A DNA stretch of 64,000 nt, from assembly GCF_024868665.1 (NCBI RefSeq), contig NC_079902.1:14725154-14789153 (forward strand), read 5' to 3'. Below are positions 24,742-37,800 of this stretch, in pieces. Position numbers and translations under genes: made by a program. How positions within the stretch are numbered: position 1 is the stretch's first letter; every line of letters begins with the position of its first letter. The notes beneath the pieces are model-generated. The model was not told the DNA's origin, did no database searches, and was given only the letters and a program-made list of their open reading frames with translations. The DNA is from Triplophysa rosa (taxonomy: Eukaryota > Chordata > Actinopteri > Cypriniformes > Nemacheilidae).

Positions 24742-25819
24742 TTTAGAAAAGGATGTCGTTGACTTATAAAGTCAATACATGTGTGTTAGGACTTGTTTTC
24801 AAGTGCTGTTGCTAAAATGAATAGGGATTGTAATTCTTTTTTTATCGGTGGGCCCCTACTCCCTTGGGCACAATGAGTAGGCCATATATTAACCCTGTGC
24901 AGGACCCCTTATCACAGGGCCCGGGACAACATTCCTGTTGTCCTCCCTGGCAACGCCTCTCTTGTTTCTCCTAGTAACAGACTTTTTACTTTTTTATATA
25001 CACGCATACTTGTGTTCTGTGCATCTGGCTCATTAGCATCTGGCTTGTCCTCACTGTGTGGTCCCTGTTGCACTGATAATGTGAATGCCCTGATTACTGT
25101 CCCCCACAGATGTCTTTATCAATATGTGTGTGTGTGCATTTTTCTTAGTTAGATTAGTGGGAGGTCCAAATGAATGTCTTAATGGCCCTCGTACCTATTT
25201 GCAAAGCTGATGGGTAAAGGCACTCGTCTGATCGGGTCAGACCTGGGTCACTGTTTACCAAGCAACGGCCCATCAAGAGAATGAATCCCTCCCGATCCTT
25301 TTCATTTTAGACCAGTTAACAGCTTCAGTGACCATCCGCTGACTCGTGTCCGCTGATAACAGCCAGGCAGTGATCATGCATTAAATGCGACGAACGGCTG
25401 TGCGAAATTTCCATCACGACCATTTCCATGCTAAAATAAATGCACACGAACCTATTACCGTTTAGTTTGGTTTGTTTATGTGTCCGACAAGGGGGGAAAT
25501 AGCTGTTATATTGGCTGAAATCAGCGTCGAATGGGAGATTTAATTTAGCAAAAAATCGTTGCAGGCAAACCTGTACACGTGCACACATGGCTTAATCTTT
25601 GTCATCCTTGATTGGGTGTAGAAACAACATCCTGTCTCCATCATTCTGACAGACTGGGAATCAAGCTTCGGCAAACAGACTTTCCCCCCTCAATTAGGCT
25701 GAACACCCGTCAATATGGAGGCCTTCAAATGATGCTCGGGCCCGTGGATCAGGCTCACGGAGCATATTGTGCTAATATAGAGTCAGCCATCATCCCTTCA
25801 ACACCGTGGCAATTTGCTA
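24742..25819. other. Non-coding; possible conserved block
   Basis: About 25200-25815 is unique sequence free of visible repeats and of balanced base composition. It could hold a conserved regulatory element. No exon is recognised. Confidence 0.45.
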
Positions 25820-26168
25820 CCCTGATAGCACACATACATCTGGTTTACGTCTATTTGACATCTGCATTTACATCTGCAAGACATCTACAATACATTGTTT
25901 GCTCATCTGCAATACGTCTCGGAGATGTCTGCTGTCAGAAGTCATATAGACATCTAGAAGATGTCTGTAAGATGTTTATGATTTAGAATGGATGTACAAC
26001 AGCTCTTTCTAAGATGTTTAGCAGATATTTTTACGCAGCAGATGTATTACAGACGTTCAGACGTCTCCGAGATGTATTGCAGATGAGCAGACTACGTATT
26101 GCAGATGTCTTGCAGATGTAAATGCAGACGTCAAATAGACGTAAGCCAGATGGATTGTGCTATCTGGG
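25820..26168. mobile_element. Large foldback element (CCCTGATAGCACA ends)
   Basis: The left arm starts CCCTGATAGCACACATACAT and the right arm, reverse-complemented, starts CCCAGATAGCACAATCCATC. The complementarity extends for more than 100 bp through TTACGTCTATTTGACATC and GCATTTACATCTGCAAGACA. The arms are rich in AGATGT/ACATCT words. TA flanks each end. It could form a long hairpin; no coding capacity. Confidence 0.85.
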
Positions 26169-26353
26169 TAAACAGTTGCATGTGGTATTTTTAGCACCAA
26201 AACGTGTCTTATCCTTTCAGTTTAACCAGGGAGCAAATGAGCAGACAAAGTTGCACCTTATTTATCAAAGTCATGATTCGTTTCATAAAGAATTTGATGC
26301 AATTATCGTTGTGCTATAATAGGTAGACAGAGCATTATAACCTGGTATTTTTT

Positions 26354-26444
26354 TTTAACAGTATATTTATTACTTTTTCAGTTTGCATATCTCAACAGGT
26401 TCCACAATAGGTAACAATCATGTAAACACAGCAAACAATTTACA
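26354..26444 (-). mobile_element. Retroposed 3' end of a poly(A)+ RNA
   Basis: A segment of about 91 bp is flanked by a 17-bp direct repeat, ATAACCTGGTATTTTTT, at 26337-26353 and 26445-26461. On the minus strand it carries AATAAA (plus 26366-26371) ten bases before an A-run that merges with the A-rich target. This is the layout of LINE-mediated retroposition of a severely 5'-truncated transcript. I do not recognise the source gene. Confidence 0.7.
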
Positions 26445-26461
26445 ATAACCTGGTATTTTTT

Positions 26462-28291
26462 ATATCCCTCTGTCTCTCGATGATATGTCACAAACCAAAA
26501 CTCAAAGTCAGCTCAAGCCACGTCTGTCAGTCTCTACATCCCCCGTCGTCCACCAGCGCTTGAAATCTTCTCAATGTTTTAGGTAAAAAATACAACACGG
26601 TTCCTCACACACATGAAAAATGCAGGGCTTGCCTTCATTCTCACTAGAGCCATGGAGTCAGGGACACAGCACGTTCCAAAGCACAGCAGCACAATACCGG
26701 CTCTCTCCTGAGTTATAACCATGAAATTAATTCCTGTCTCTGCTTTCTTCTTTCACCGATCCTGCTTTCACACGTCTTTTTTGTTATCTGGTTTTTTTTG
26801 TCTCGACGAGAAACGAGAGTGCGGGGTTCGAGTGGACCCCGGTGTGTGTAGCTAAGTGCACTTTTACATTTGATGCTCATGTTTTTTAATAAGGAAACCA
26901 CACTGGCCTGTTTTCCTTAACTAACAGAACGTTAATGATCATGAAAGATGCATGAATGACCGGGTACAACTTTTTTCCAAATGATTTCGTTTTTAATGAG
27001 ATTCTATTTGCGTGCGTGTTTGTGTCGTGTGTGGTTGAATCCTAATAAATTTGTATTTGCGGCGGGGTTCGAGGTGCCACTGTAAATTGGTTGGTTAACG
27101 TGTGATCGCTCTGAGGCAGATTGGCTGTCTGTTTTGGGAAAGTGTGGCGTGGAATACATCAGCACTAGCTTCGGGAAAAGTGTGTGTGTGTGAGGGTGTG
27201 TCAGTTTGTGTGTGTGCTGGTTAAAGTCAGACACATCCAATCACATTCGATCACTCCAGATTACATTCTGACAGTGCAGAAGTCGCCATGGGGAACCTGG
27301 CTAAGACGCACATCAAGGGACGATCACAAAGAAGCTGAGGGTGTGTAAGAAAATTTTCATTTTCTATTCATTTTAAATGCTATTTTTACTAACAATTACT
27401 TATTATTAATAAATAATATCAAATTATTTCTAACTATTTAACATGTGCAGCAGATGTTTTTTATTTGGTTTAATATGTAAAAATCATCACATTAGCAGAC
27501 AGAATATGTATTTTCTTTTTTACTATATTTACATTTAAACACAAACACCCCTAACACACGCACTTACACAACAAATGTCATCTCCAAGCAATCTTCATTC
27601 AACCCCCAACACTACTTCAGCCCCTCCCCCTTTACACACACACACACGCCTCCACATATGCCGGTTGAGCCTAACATTATGATTTCTAATAAAGTTCCCT
27701 TACGTCAGAGACGGGCTCCACCTGTTTGTCACTAAGCTGCCAGTAACACGAGATGTGTGGCCCGACTCACCTGAGTCAATTGTTGACTTCACCCCCTTGC
27801 CAAACAAATGGTCTCACCGCTATTTACCTTGAAGCCTTGGGCAATATCCTCTGCCTACTGTCTCTTAAAACACATTAGTCGTTTGTCTCTGTCACCCAGA
27901 CGGTGTTAGTGCTGAACACAATCCAGAGGGAAGCTAGAGAGGTGCTAATAAGAGAAAGCTCACATATAGCACAGATAACTTATATGTTGTATTCATAATA
28001 TTTTTTACAATGTCTTGTGTTCAAATGGTAATTTTAATGGTATGTGCTAAATTTGATTAAGAATGGGCTTGTTGACTGTACACTGTAGGTTTTTTTTTGC
28101 TGCCTTACATTTTTTATACGATATCACACTGGCTTTACAAGTCATTTCAACTTATTTAACCTTTTTAACTCATCCAAATATATTAAGCAATTTCAAATTA
28201 TTTTTTTAAGCAACAGCAATTGACAAATGGCCAAACTTTTAAATAGCAAGTTAAAATGATTTGTAAAGCCGATTTGATTGTACTTACAGAT
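26462..28291. other. Non-coding
   Basis: The stretch is unique and AT-rich in parts (27350-27560), with short TG/CA runs (27180-27220). No gene is recognised. Confidence 0.5.
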
Positions 28292-28528
28292 TTAAAGTGA
28301 TAGTTCACCCAAAAATGAACATTCTGACATCATTTACAATTTCAAACCTGAATGACCTTCTTTCTTCTGCAGAACACAAAAGAAGATATTTTGAAGAATG
28401 TTGGTAACCGAACAACAGCGATACCCATTCACTTCTATTGTATGGACACAAAACCAATGCAAGTCAATGGGTACTACTGTTATTCGATTACAAAAAAAAT
28501 CTGTAGAAGAAAGCCGTAATCCCTTTAA
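28292..28528. mobile_element. Foldback MITE, copy 4
   Basis: It runs from TTAAAGTGATAGTTCACCCA to CCCTTTAA. The left arm is well kept, with TTCTTCTGCAGAACACAAAA and GAAGAATGTTGGTAACCGAA. The right arm is shortened after a TACAAAAAAAATCTG block. Confidence 0.85.
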
Positions 28529-31500
28529 GGCAGTGTATGTGGGTGTGCATATGTGTAATATAAATACATTTTCAAAGTACATCCATCATGCTGGCACTGT
28601 CTTTTAAACTGTTTGTTACTGACTTTTTACATACAAAACGTAAATATTCTTTAAAAATTCAGCTTGTCTCACAACTTCCCAATTTTTTTGAATCCGTCGC
28701 CTTCTCTAGCATACTGCTTTTCCATGCTGTGTAGGAATAGTACAAATACACATCACGTCTCTTAATTCGCTTTCCTTCCTTCAAATATCCACCCCCTTTG
28801 GTTTGTCTTTGTCCCCATTTTTGGTGGTTGAGGCGTTTTTATTGACCATAGTCGTTGTGTAAAGTGGGAAAGACTGAATTGCGTAATCCTTCTCTCTAAA
28901 AGGCTCGATGGGCTCAGTTGACATCTTAAGTAATTATGCTCTTTGGACTTTTTTATTGAACCACTGAGTCACACACATACACAAACACTCAGAACTGGAA
29001 CACTATTGTGAATATCGAATGGTGCAGCAGTGGACTGCTTGTCTTGTGTAAACTCGGTCGCCCCCATGGCTCATTACGCTCAATAACTCCAACAAACTCC
29101 CCGATCTCGCAGATGAATATGAAATATGAGAGTAAAGCTTCCTAGCCTTGCAAATATCCACACGGGGTGATCGCCACTTTAATACGCGACTGAGTCTTGT
29201 ACTGGTGAACTGTAGCCAAGAACAATCATTCTCTATCACTAGATTCACATTTCGACAAAGGCAGGGGTGCGTATCTGGCAAATGAGTGCAAGTAGTAACC
29301 GTGTTTTAAATTGATTTCGCCTTCCCCTCCGAATCCCATCACGCACATTTATTAAAGATGTCAACTTTAAACTCTGATCAAATGAATAGTTCGATCAAAT
29401 GACTTTTTCTCTTATTAAAAAAAGGACTTCCTTCGGAGAGCGATAGAAAGAGATACAGAGATGGAAAGCTGGAGGTGAGTCATAAGCCATTTTCATTTAC
29501 CCAGAGGTCTCCTTTTCTCAATCCTCCATCTTTTTATGTGATCAACATGCTTGTCCGCGGCATAATTTCACTGCTAGGCAACTATTGAGGACTTTCAAAT
29601 CCAGATCCCAGTGTAATTGCATGGTGTAATGAGAAGGGTGATATTTAATTCTCCCGTCTCTCCATCTATAACATTAAGAGGGGATGGCGCTCTATGAAAA
29701 TATAAGTCTTGACATCAGTAATTTTATTCCATGGGCCGATATTTCAGAGAAAACTCTTTGCCCATCTGTGACATTTATTGACATCACAGCGGCTTTGTGC
29801 GCGGATACAAAAAAGTAATAGAGATGGAGATCATTTTAATCGGCAGTGAATATGCTAATTCTAGCTTTGAAGCTGGTCTTTTGCGGTTTAATTCCATATG
29901 CATTTCTAAAGATATCTGACAAATATCCCCTATCATCCGTGCACATAGCCACTCGTGTCCATGCGCTAAGCCAAACTAATTTCTCAGCCTTGGCCGAGCG
30001 AACCTCATTGTTATGCTTACTGCTTGGCCGGTTTGATTTCTAGCTAACTATTTGCCAAACTAATCATATCCAGACTAACCTTTAACTCATCTGTCCAGCC
30101 ATCTGCCACGCTTTCACACGGAAACTGTTTAATGTCTATGTCAGGATGAGTTGTGAGAAAAGAAATTGGGCTTAGCGTGTGGACAGGTTGTTTCAAGTTG
30201 GTTTCTTTTGTGCACTCAAAAGTCCAAGTGTGTAAGAGGGCTTCATATTGGCTGATGACATCTGCCTCTGCTGTGGTGTGAACATCTCTGTGCCTTGTGG
30301 CTTTGAGAGCCCAGCAGGTGCAGTAATTGAGTCCTGATAGAGTCTGGAGGGGTTTTGAGAAACCTACATTAGCGCCCGTCTCTCTCTCTTCCTCTTCGCT
30401 CAATGTTGTGCTCGCCCGTCCGCTATGGTCACACTCCATTTGCAGTCATACATCACACTTTCTCTCTCTCGGTTTCCCCTCAAACACAATCCAGGTCTAC
30501 TGGAAGCACAGGTCACCCCGTGTCGGTAGAAAACAGTCTATCTATTAAAACCGGGCTATTCGACCACACTCAATCTCCCTGATGACCTGGAGAACATCTT
30601 GCTTGATTTTATAACACATCAGCTTACATTCCACCCATTAGGACTTACATAGGTGGTTCCTTCCAGGTAATCAGTGTACAAAGAATACAAAAAGTGTGCT
30701 GAGGTCTCCTAGCAGTGTATAAAAGTAGTCTGTTGGTTGTAATAGTTTCCTTGTCTCTCCTAGTTTCTAGTTGTGGTCGGTTACAGTAGCACCGCCCTGT
30801 TCCCCAGGGCTTACCAAGAGTCTCTGCCCAGGGCCAGGACCGAAGGCCCCTCTAGGCTCTGAGCTCTATGACTGACAGATGAATCCCCAATTCAGATTTG
30901 CCCGAGTCCGGTTTCTCGTTCAATGTACAGGCCCCACAGACGGTCATTTTCTCTGATTAAGAAATGAATCAGTCAGAGTTGTTAAACAGGCAAGTCAGGA
31001 TTTCTTCATGGCTGTCAGGGATGTTTAAACAAGTTGTGATTTTGACACACAAATTAGATGGTTTTAAGTGTTTTAATCTTGATTTCCCTTCAACTTCATA
31101 TAAACCCCAAGGAAGACATTTCCTGAAAACCACAGCTGGAACAGGAAGTGGGTCATGGCCCCAGGTCGTAGAGTTAAAGGTCGATCAGAGAGCTGGCAGA
31201 GGGTCACGGAATCAATGATGCTCTGTTTCCACCCTTAAGTGATATCATATGTCAAACAGACAATGCCTGTCAACTATCTGTCCACCTAAAACATATGAAA
31301 CATACATTTTAAAATTTTCAGCCTATTCGGATTTGAATATAGTTTGTTATATTTTCAGGATTTAAAAAAAAAATGTTTATATGACAAACAGGACGTACAT
31401 GTAATATAGCTATCAAAGGTACATGTTTTCAATTATCACCATTTAAGTAAGAGTACGACGGTGAGATGATAGTGAAAAACACAGGAAGACCAAAACAAAG

Positions 31501-33608
31501 CGGAACGAACAATACGAAGGTACTGGTTCTCAAACACTCCTATTTTTGGATTTCCCTTCGCATCTTCCTGGATGAAACAATAATAATGTGGACGCTCAGC
31601 TGCTTTAATGTATGATTGCTCTTCATTAAGTTTCCTTTATCTTAGATCTGAGCCAATCCATTTCCCAATAATCTCCTGCGTCTGTGGTTGTATTCTCCAT
31701 CGATCCTTTTGTTCTTGTGCTGTAATTACTTTCTTTTGGCCGTAGCTGCGCATGATTAGACAATGTTTATGGAGGAGAACACTTTGGGTAACACGCCAGC
31801 CGTCTCTGCAGACGATCAATGGCAGCACATGCAAAAATTATCAATCAGTGCCTGCTTGGGTTAGAAAGACAAGTGTGTCTGTGAGTGGACAGAGAGAGAG
31901 GTTGAGGGTACAGAACAGATTGGTGGGTGGGGTGATACATGCGTAAGTGTGTTTGCGTGGGAGTTGATGTTAACTCTTTTCCAAAGCCTAGTGAGCCGCC
32001 TACCTAGAAAGCATTTTAAGTCATTGTGTGTTTCTTAAAGCTTTTTTTGTTGTTAAAAATAAACACTAAAGTTATTGAGCAAATACATAAAAATCGGTGT
32101 TCAAACCTTCAATTCACAATGTAAAGGCTATAATGATAGGAAGTTGAGCTGTCGAGTAGGATTTTGTGAGAAATATCAGTTTGACGTCATTTGAGATCAA
32201 ATCACTTAAATATAAGTACTTAAAGTACTTACTATTTTATGTTTTAAAGAGGCGGCGATATATAGGCAAAAGTTACAGCTTTTGCTAAAAGCTTTTTTTT
32301 AAAAGTTATGCTCATTTATGCAAAGAACATTTTGCTATATATATATATATTTTCCTATATAAACTGTCAATATATTAATTTGTTTAATATATATATTTAA
32401 AAATGTACTGTATATAAATAAAACGTTTTTAATACATTTTAATAGTAATATAGAATAATACATAAGGAATTGCCCTTTTCATATATCAAAATATATAAGC
32501 ACTTGGCTCCAATATATGTATATGTATTATTTAATATATTGTGCTTTTTTTCTTTTTTTAGACTTTTTTTGTAACTGCATTTAGGCCAAATAATGACATG
32601 GCATTAGGTTTAAGCACACAACCCCAGACTGCGTTAAGTGTTTTTTTTCAGTATTTGCGTTCTGTGTGTTTTCATAATAGATCACCACATTGATTGCTTA
32701 GCATGATGTTAAGATTTTTGTGAGAAGTCCCTGGTTTTGTCAAGGCTTCATATAGGATGTTGCCTAAAAGGCATGCCTATAGACATCAAAACAGTTCACT
32801 GCTGGGGATCGGTGGGGTTGGTGGTGTCCTTTTGTTATGTAAACTTTGTGTCGGAGAGTAAATGTATTTGTGGTCGTAGCTTGTTCAGCTTGTTGTTTGT
32901 GTACATTTTGTGGGCAATGTTATCGGTATGCACGCTTACACGCCTCAATACTCATGCAGAGACACAAGCATGCACCTGTGTGGCTGTGTGTACAGAACCC
33001 GAGTATTGATCCTTCTCTGTGATAACATGCTCTGTTCTCTTATAGCGATGCTATGTATGAGAATAAAGAGGAAACAGGATCTTTATCCAAACATTCCTCT
33101 TGTCATCTCCCCAGTCAGTTTGTCATTCCCTGTCTCTCGCACGTTTTCCTTCCCTCCTCGCCCCCTCAAACCCTCTGCCGCTTCTCTTATCAGATGTGTG
33201 CATGCAAAAGAAAACAAAGAGTGTGCCGCCTTAATTTTTGCCTCATTATTTTGTAATTTCACAATCCAATAACTTTGCCTTTCCCAAAAGAGAGATACAC
33301 GGCTCCACGCTTCATATGCCGGGCCATGAGGAACAGAAAGAAAAAGAAAGAGAATCTCTGAAGGAAGAAGGGAAGAGTGTTTCATGGCTGCAGGTCAGAG
33401 CGTGCGGTGAAGAAGAGAAGCTTTTTATGTCGGCAGGGAAGGCAGTCAAATCACTACCGTCACGAAGGAAATGAGCGCTGCATAAAGGGAGGCAGAACAA
33501 AAGTCACAGTTGTATCGCATTGTGATATACGTATGTTTTTTTTAAGTTTGCAAGTGTGTTAAGGAGAGAAATGGTATGCCGATGCTTAGTGTGTCAGTAT
33601 CCTTACAG
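28529..33608. other. Non-coding; unique blocks, AT-rich patch
   Basis: About 29560-29830 is repeat-free with TAATTTTATTCC and GCATAATTTCAC words and could be a conserved element. About 32320-32560 is very AT-rich with TATATA runs. A minus-strand open frame at 30044-30439 has no recognisable domain. No gene is recognised. Confidence 0.5.
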
Positions 33609-33710
33609 GAATAGTTCAGAACAAAAATGAAAAAACGTAATCATGCCGTTTCAAGCCTGTACAGTTCAGACACACAAAAGGTGAATTTCTGGAAAATATC
33701 CTGGCCAGTC
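33609..33710. mobile_element. Degenerate foldback MITE relic, copy 5
   Basis: AATAGTTCAGAACAAAAATG, a TTTCAAGCCTGTACAG block and ACACAAAAGGTGAATTTCTG follow the order of the foldback left arm, but with many changes and deletions. Confidence 0.5.
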
Positions 33711-34674
33711 TTTAGTATAAAATGAAAGTAAAAGGCTACCAAGCTAAAGAAGTATTGTATAATGTAAATTTGTAGTGCACCTTCATGAATCACTTTTAAG
33801 ATATTTTCATTTGTCTTTGAACCTTCAGTTTTAAAACACGATGTTATTTTAATGAGTATCTTTATAATAATTTTTTCCTCCAATTTTGCACACAAGCTTG
33901 TGTTGTCCAGCATCCCTTTCTACCTAATAAAAAACATGATGTCTCATGTTTTCTGCAGAGACCAGGAATATATTTTACAAACCTTTTTTGTCCTTGACGC
34001 CCAGGGATTTGTTTTGATTTTTGTTTGTTTGTTTCTTTCTTTCTTTACTTGCTTATTTGTGTGTCTCTGTCTGTATTGCTTCATGTTTGAAGTTCCTCAG
34101 GGTAACCTGGAGGCTATCTCAGTTCTTCACGAACCATGTAGGTGCCCAATGCAGATTCCACCGGCAGAGGCTTCTACCTGCTCCACGTATCAATAAAACA
34201 TGAGAGATCCCTCCCTCCCACCTGATATGAAAATAAATTCACTTTCAGTCACATACTGATTCAGACCCGAGGACAACAACCCGAAACGTCTAGCAATTCT
34301 TCCAAAGTCAAGATGCAGGATTTCTGTGATTCATGGCTAATCTCTTTTGTAGTTTTCACACGGATCCATTAGTCGAGTTTTAGAATCAGTATCACCCTTG
34401 ACGTGTATTTTCCTTTATTTTTTATATTTTTAATGGTGAAATTGATTTAGTTTAGTGCCCTGAGGCTGATGTCAGGATCCTGCATGGATTCGTGAGTCAG
34501 GGCGTGTAGTAAATAAAAATGTAAATGGTCTCATTTGGGTGCTTGTGTAAAAGCAGCGATGCCTACATGACACAAGTTTAAAAGCGGAGGAAACTGATAT
34601 CGTGGATGGGTTGAAAAGAAAAGGACAGTTCATATTTATATAATATAATATAATAGTACATTACATAATATTAC
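33711..34674. other. Non-coding
   Basis: The stretch is unique sequence ending in an AT-rich ATAATATA patch (34635-34680) beside a SINE fragment. No gene is recognised. Confidence 0.5.
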
Positions 34675-34805
34675 ATTATTATATACATTTGGAAGATGCT
34701 TTTATCCAAAGTAACTTACAGCGCATTCTAAGGATGCATTTCACCAGTATGTGAGTTCGGTGGAAATCAAACCCACAACCATAGCTAATGCCAAAGCGAC
34801 GACCC
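34675..34805 (-). mobile_element. tRNA-derived SINE fragment
   Basis: The landmarks AGATGCTTTTATCCAAAGTA, CTTACAGCGCATTC and GGTGGAAATCAAACCCACAA match a common cyprinid SINE whose Pol III promoter reads on the minus strand. The B-box region is recognisable but altered, and the A-box end is lost. Confidence 0.7.
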
Positions 34806-37800
34806 GTGTATACAAAATGAATGATGTCATCTTTATTACTGTTCTTCTATCATTATCATTGTATTTTATGTATGAGCGTTAATGAACACACGTGCACGAG
34901 CATCCCGTTAGTGTATATGTTTAGGAAAGTCGAATTTAATTTGAATAGCGTGAGGCACTTCCCTAAGCCAAAGCGAACAGACTGCCGCACGGCTGTGCTA
35001 CCAAGTGGAGTTTATTGAACCATGGCTGCCTGCCAAATCTCTGTCTTTCTCTTCATCTTTAACAATCAAGAAAAAATGAAGAGGAGGGGGTAGCTTCTTC
35101 ATTATCCCCTCTGTTTGTATTAATATTACGATGATAATAATAGAATAACAGTAATAAAGATTACAGCACTGGTTTTGTATACACACAGCGTCGCTTTGTG
35201 TTGTCATTTGTATTATTTAATGACGGGCTTTATCGCACATCCTAACTGCTCTGATAAACCTAACTATCATCACATCTAAAGAGAAAGAGATTTACGTACG
35301 CCCCTGTTCAATTTCCCATTTTATTTCTCTTAAACGTAGGATTTGAAAATGTAATTTCTTTCTCGTGCTCTGTAAATATAGGAGATAATTTCTATGAAAT
35401 GAACTATGTCACAGAGCATTGGGAGTAATTATACCGCTTGTTACTGTAGCCGAAGTAACACTTTTCTGACATGGAAAGATGGTGCAGGAAATGAGTAGGC
35501 GCAAAAACACAGGTTTATATTTCTAGCACTGAAGGACGTTTCGTCCTCTCATTAACACATTATTTAGTTTTCTTTATTAAGCAATTTCCTTGTGGGGACT
35601 ATTGAAGGTGATTTTAGGTTTTACTACTCTTGTGGGCACATTTAGTCCCGACAATGTTGGCAGAAACCTGATCCACACACACTTTTGGCCAGGAACGTAC
35701 TGTATGTGAGTATGCAAACACAGACCCAAATGCTTGGTCAATTCATTGCAAGTGTGCAGTCCTGTTGCACATACTTAACCTTTATTCTTGTGGTATTGTG
35801 GCAAAAACAAACCTCAGTTCTCAGGGGGAGGATAACATTTCCAGACTGCCATCACACAGCCCTTGAAAAAGCAAACTAACCGTAGAAGAAGACAGTTTAC
35901 ACTAATGCCTGCTGTAGTGCCCCTTGTGGCTGCCTTGTGTTATGACACATTTCGAAGGCAACAACCCATGTAATTGAGCTTGTGTAGATGGAAGCATTTG
36001 TATTCATGCACTTGCGTAGAGGTTTGGGGCTTTTGCATACATAGTTAGTCACAATTGCTGGTTTCAAAAAGTAAAAGAGCGAGTGATGGTGTATCTCGAA
36101 AAGATTCATAAGGACATGGTCGGGGGAGGGAAGACCTTCACTCTTAAGAGACAGTCTCACCTAGACCGAAAAAGATGCCGTTGGCAAAGACATTCACAGG
36201 CAGATGGGTTTATGCATATGTTTCTTTTTTGCATATGCGAATATGCATATTTTGGGTCAATATATAAATGACCTACAAAGGTTGTGTTGTTTAATTCAGT
36301 GATACTTTTTTGTCCGGCAGATGAGTTATAATGACTTTACATCTCCACATACAAACTACACACAGTAAAAAAGATTGTAATGGACACACCCTTACACAAA
36401 CGTTGGTGATCATTAATTCAGAGATGTTGTTTTTTAAGGAAGTAGCTTGTGGGCATGTACATTCTTTGCTATTGTGTTTGTGTGCTCACAATTTATACCG
36501 TTTTTTTCACACAACCTGTTTTGCACGCGTGTGCATACCTTTAAGACTTGACAAGCAAGTCTTCGGTATTGTTTTCTTAAAGGTACAGTCGTTGTTATTT
36601 TTTCTATAAACAGACATTGGGAAGGTGTGGAAAGGAAAGAAAGGTGAACAAAAGAGCGCTTTACTTGCGTTAAAGAGGCAAACTGAGCTGACAGTGACAA
36701 ATGCGTAATCCAGAGTATTTTCCCCAGCCATGAGCATGTCTTTTTTGCACACACACACATGGTGATAACCTTTTCTGTGTGGAGGTCTTTAGGGTAATAT
36801 CTGAGCTCAACCTGTCCACATATCTAGGTTACAGTCATTGCCCTTGAGATAACGAGAGTTCCTCAAAGGTTCTTTAAGCGCAACTTGAGCAACCTCAGCA
36901 CCACCAACCTTCTACTAGATACAATTACACTAACCCAGATCTGTCCATTCCACAACGTGTTGGAGATCATGCATTCTCACGACATCTTCAAAACATTACT
37001 TTTGAAATTGTCTTTGTTTTAGAATTGTAAAAGAAATATGTGGCCTTGCTGGCATCACTTCAGAAGAGAAATGACATTTCGTATTTGTAGCTCAGGATCT
37101 CATAATTTACTCATCTTCATGGCATCCCACATCTTATGTTTCTCAAAATGGTGAAACTCCAAAAAGCACAAACATCAATGGGAAAAGTAGGCCTAATCCA
37201 GATTAGAAATAAAAAAATATATATATTTTTAGCGAAATTAAAACATCTAAGTGCTAAATTCCAATTTGGTAGCACATGATTAGGAAAGGAGTAAAAAGCT
37301 TTAGACATAGTCATATTTGTGCTAACAATGATATCCTTTGTGTTTATTTTTCAATTCTATAAAATTTATGTGAATGAAATGGATAATTTTATCTTGAAAA
37401 AGTTTGAGGTTGTACTGAAATATTTCAACTTGAATGGAGACTTTGGTATATTGGAAGATTTGAGCACAGTCTGGTATGTTGTAGAGCTCTTCTGAAACTA
37501 GTGAAGGTAGAGGTCGATTTGCCTTCTGTCAGTATAATTATTGCTGTCTAGGAGAAGCAATCTCGTTTAATTTCATAATTTTATTGGTGATTTTTCTTTC
37601 CTATAAATTAGTCCACCGTACTCAACACAAACTGTGAAAAAGTCACCCTCAACCATTCCTCCATGCTTAGCAAAAATTTCACCTCTCCATCTGGAGCTCT
37701 CTCTCTCTCTTTATAGCATGTGAACCTATGACATCGCCGTGTGTAGCAACAGTCTCTGCGAATGGCTCTCAACCTGGCACCTTGAAGAGAATGGTGATTT

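Noticed and set aside
25820..26168. Direct repeats of GCAGATGT considered as a CRISPR-like array
   Set aside because: The repeats are irregular and arranged as inverted arms of one element in a vertebrate genome.
30044..30439. 131-codon minus-strand frame
   Set aside because: No recognisable domain, no splice or promoter context; chance length for this much sequence.
34255..34310. CCGAGGACAACAACCCGAAACGTC considered as a mobile-element end
   Set aside because: Similar words occur in vertebrate repeats, but I could not find a partner end or a target duplication.
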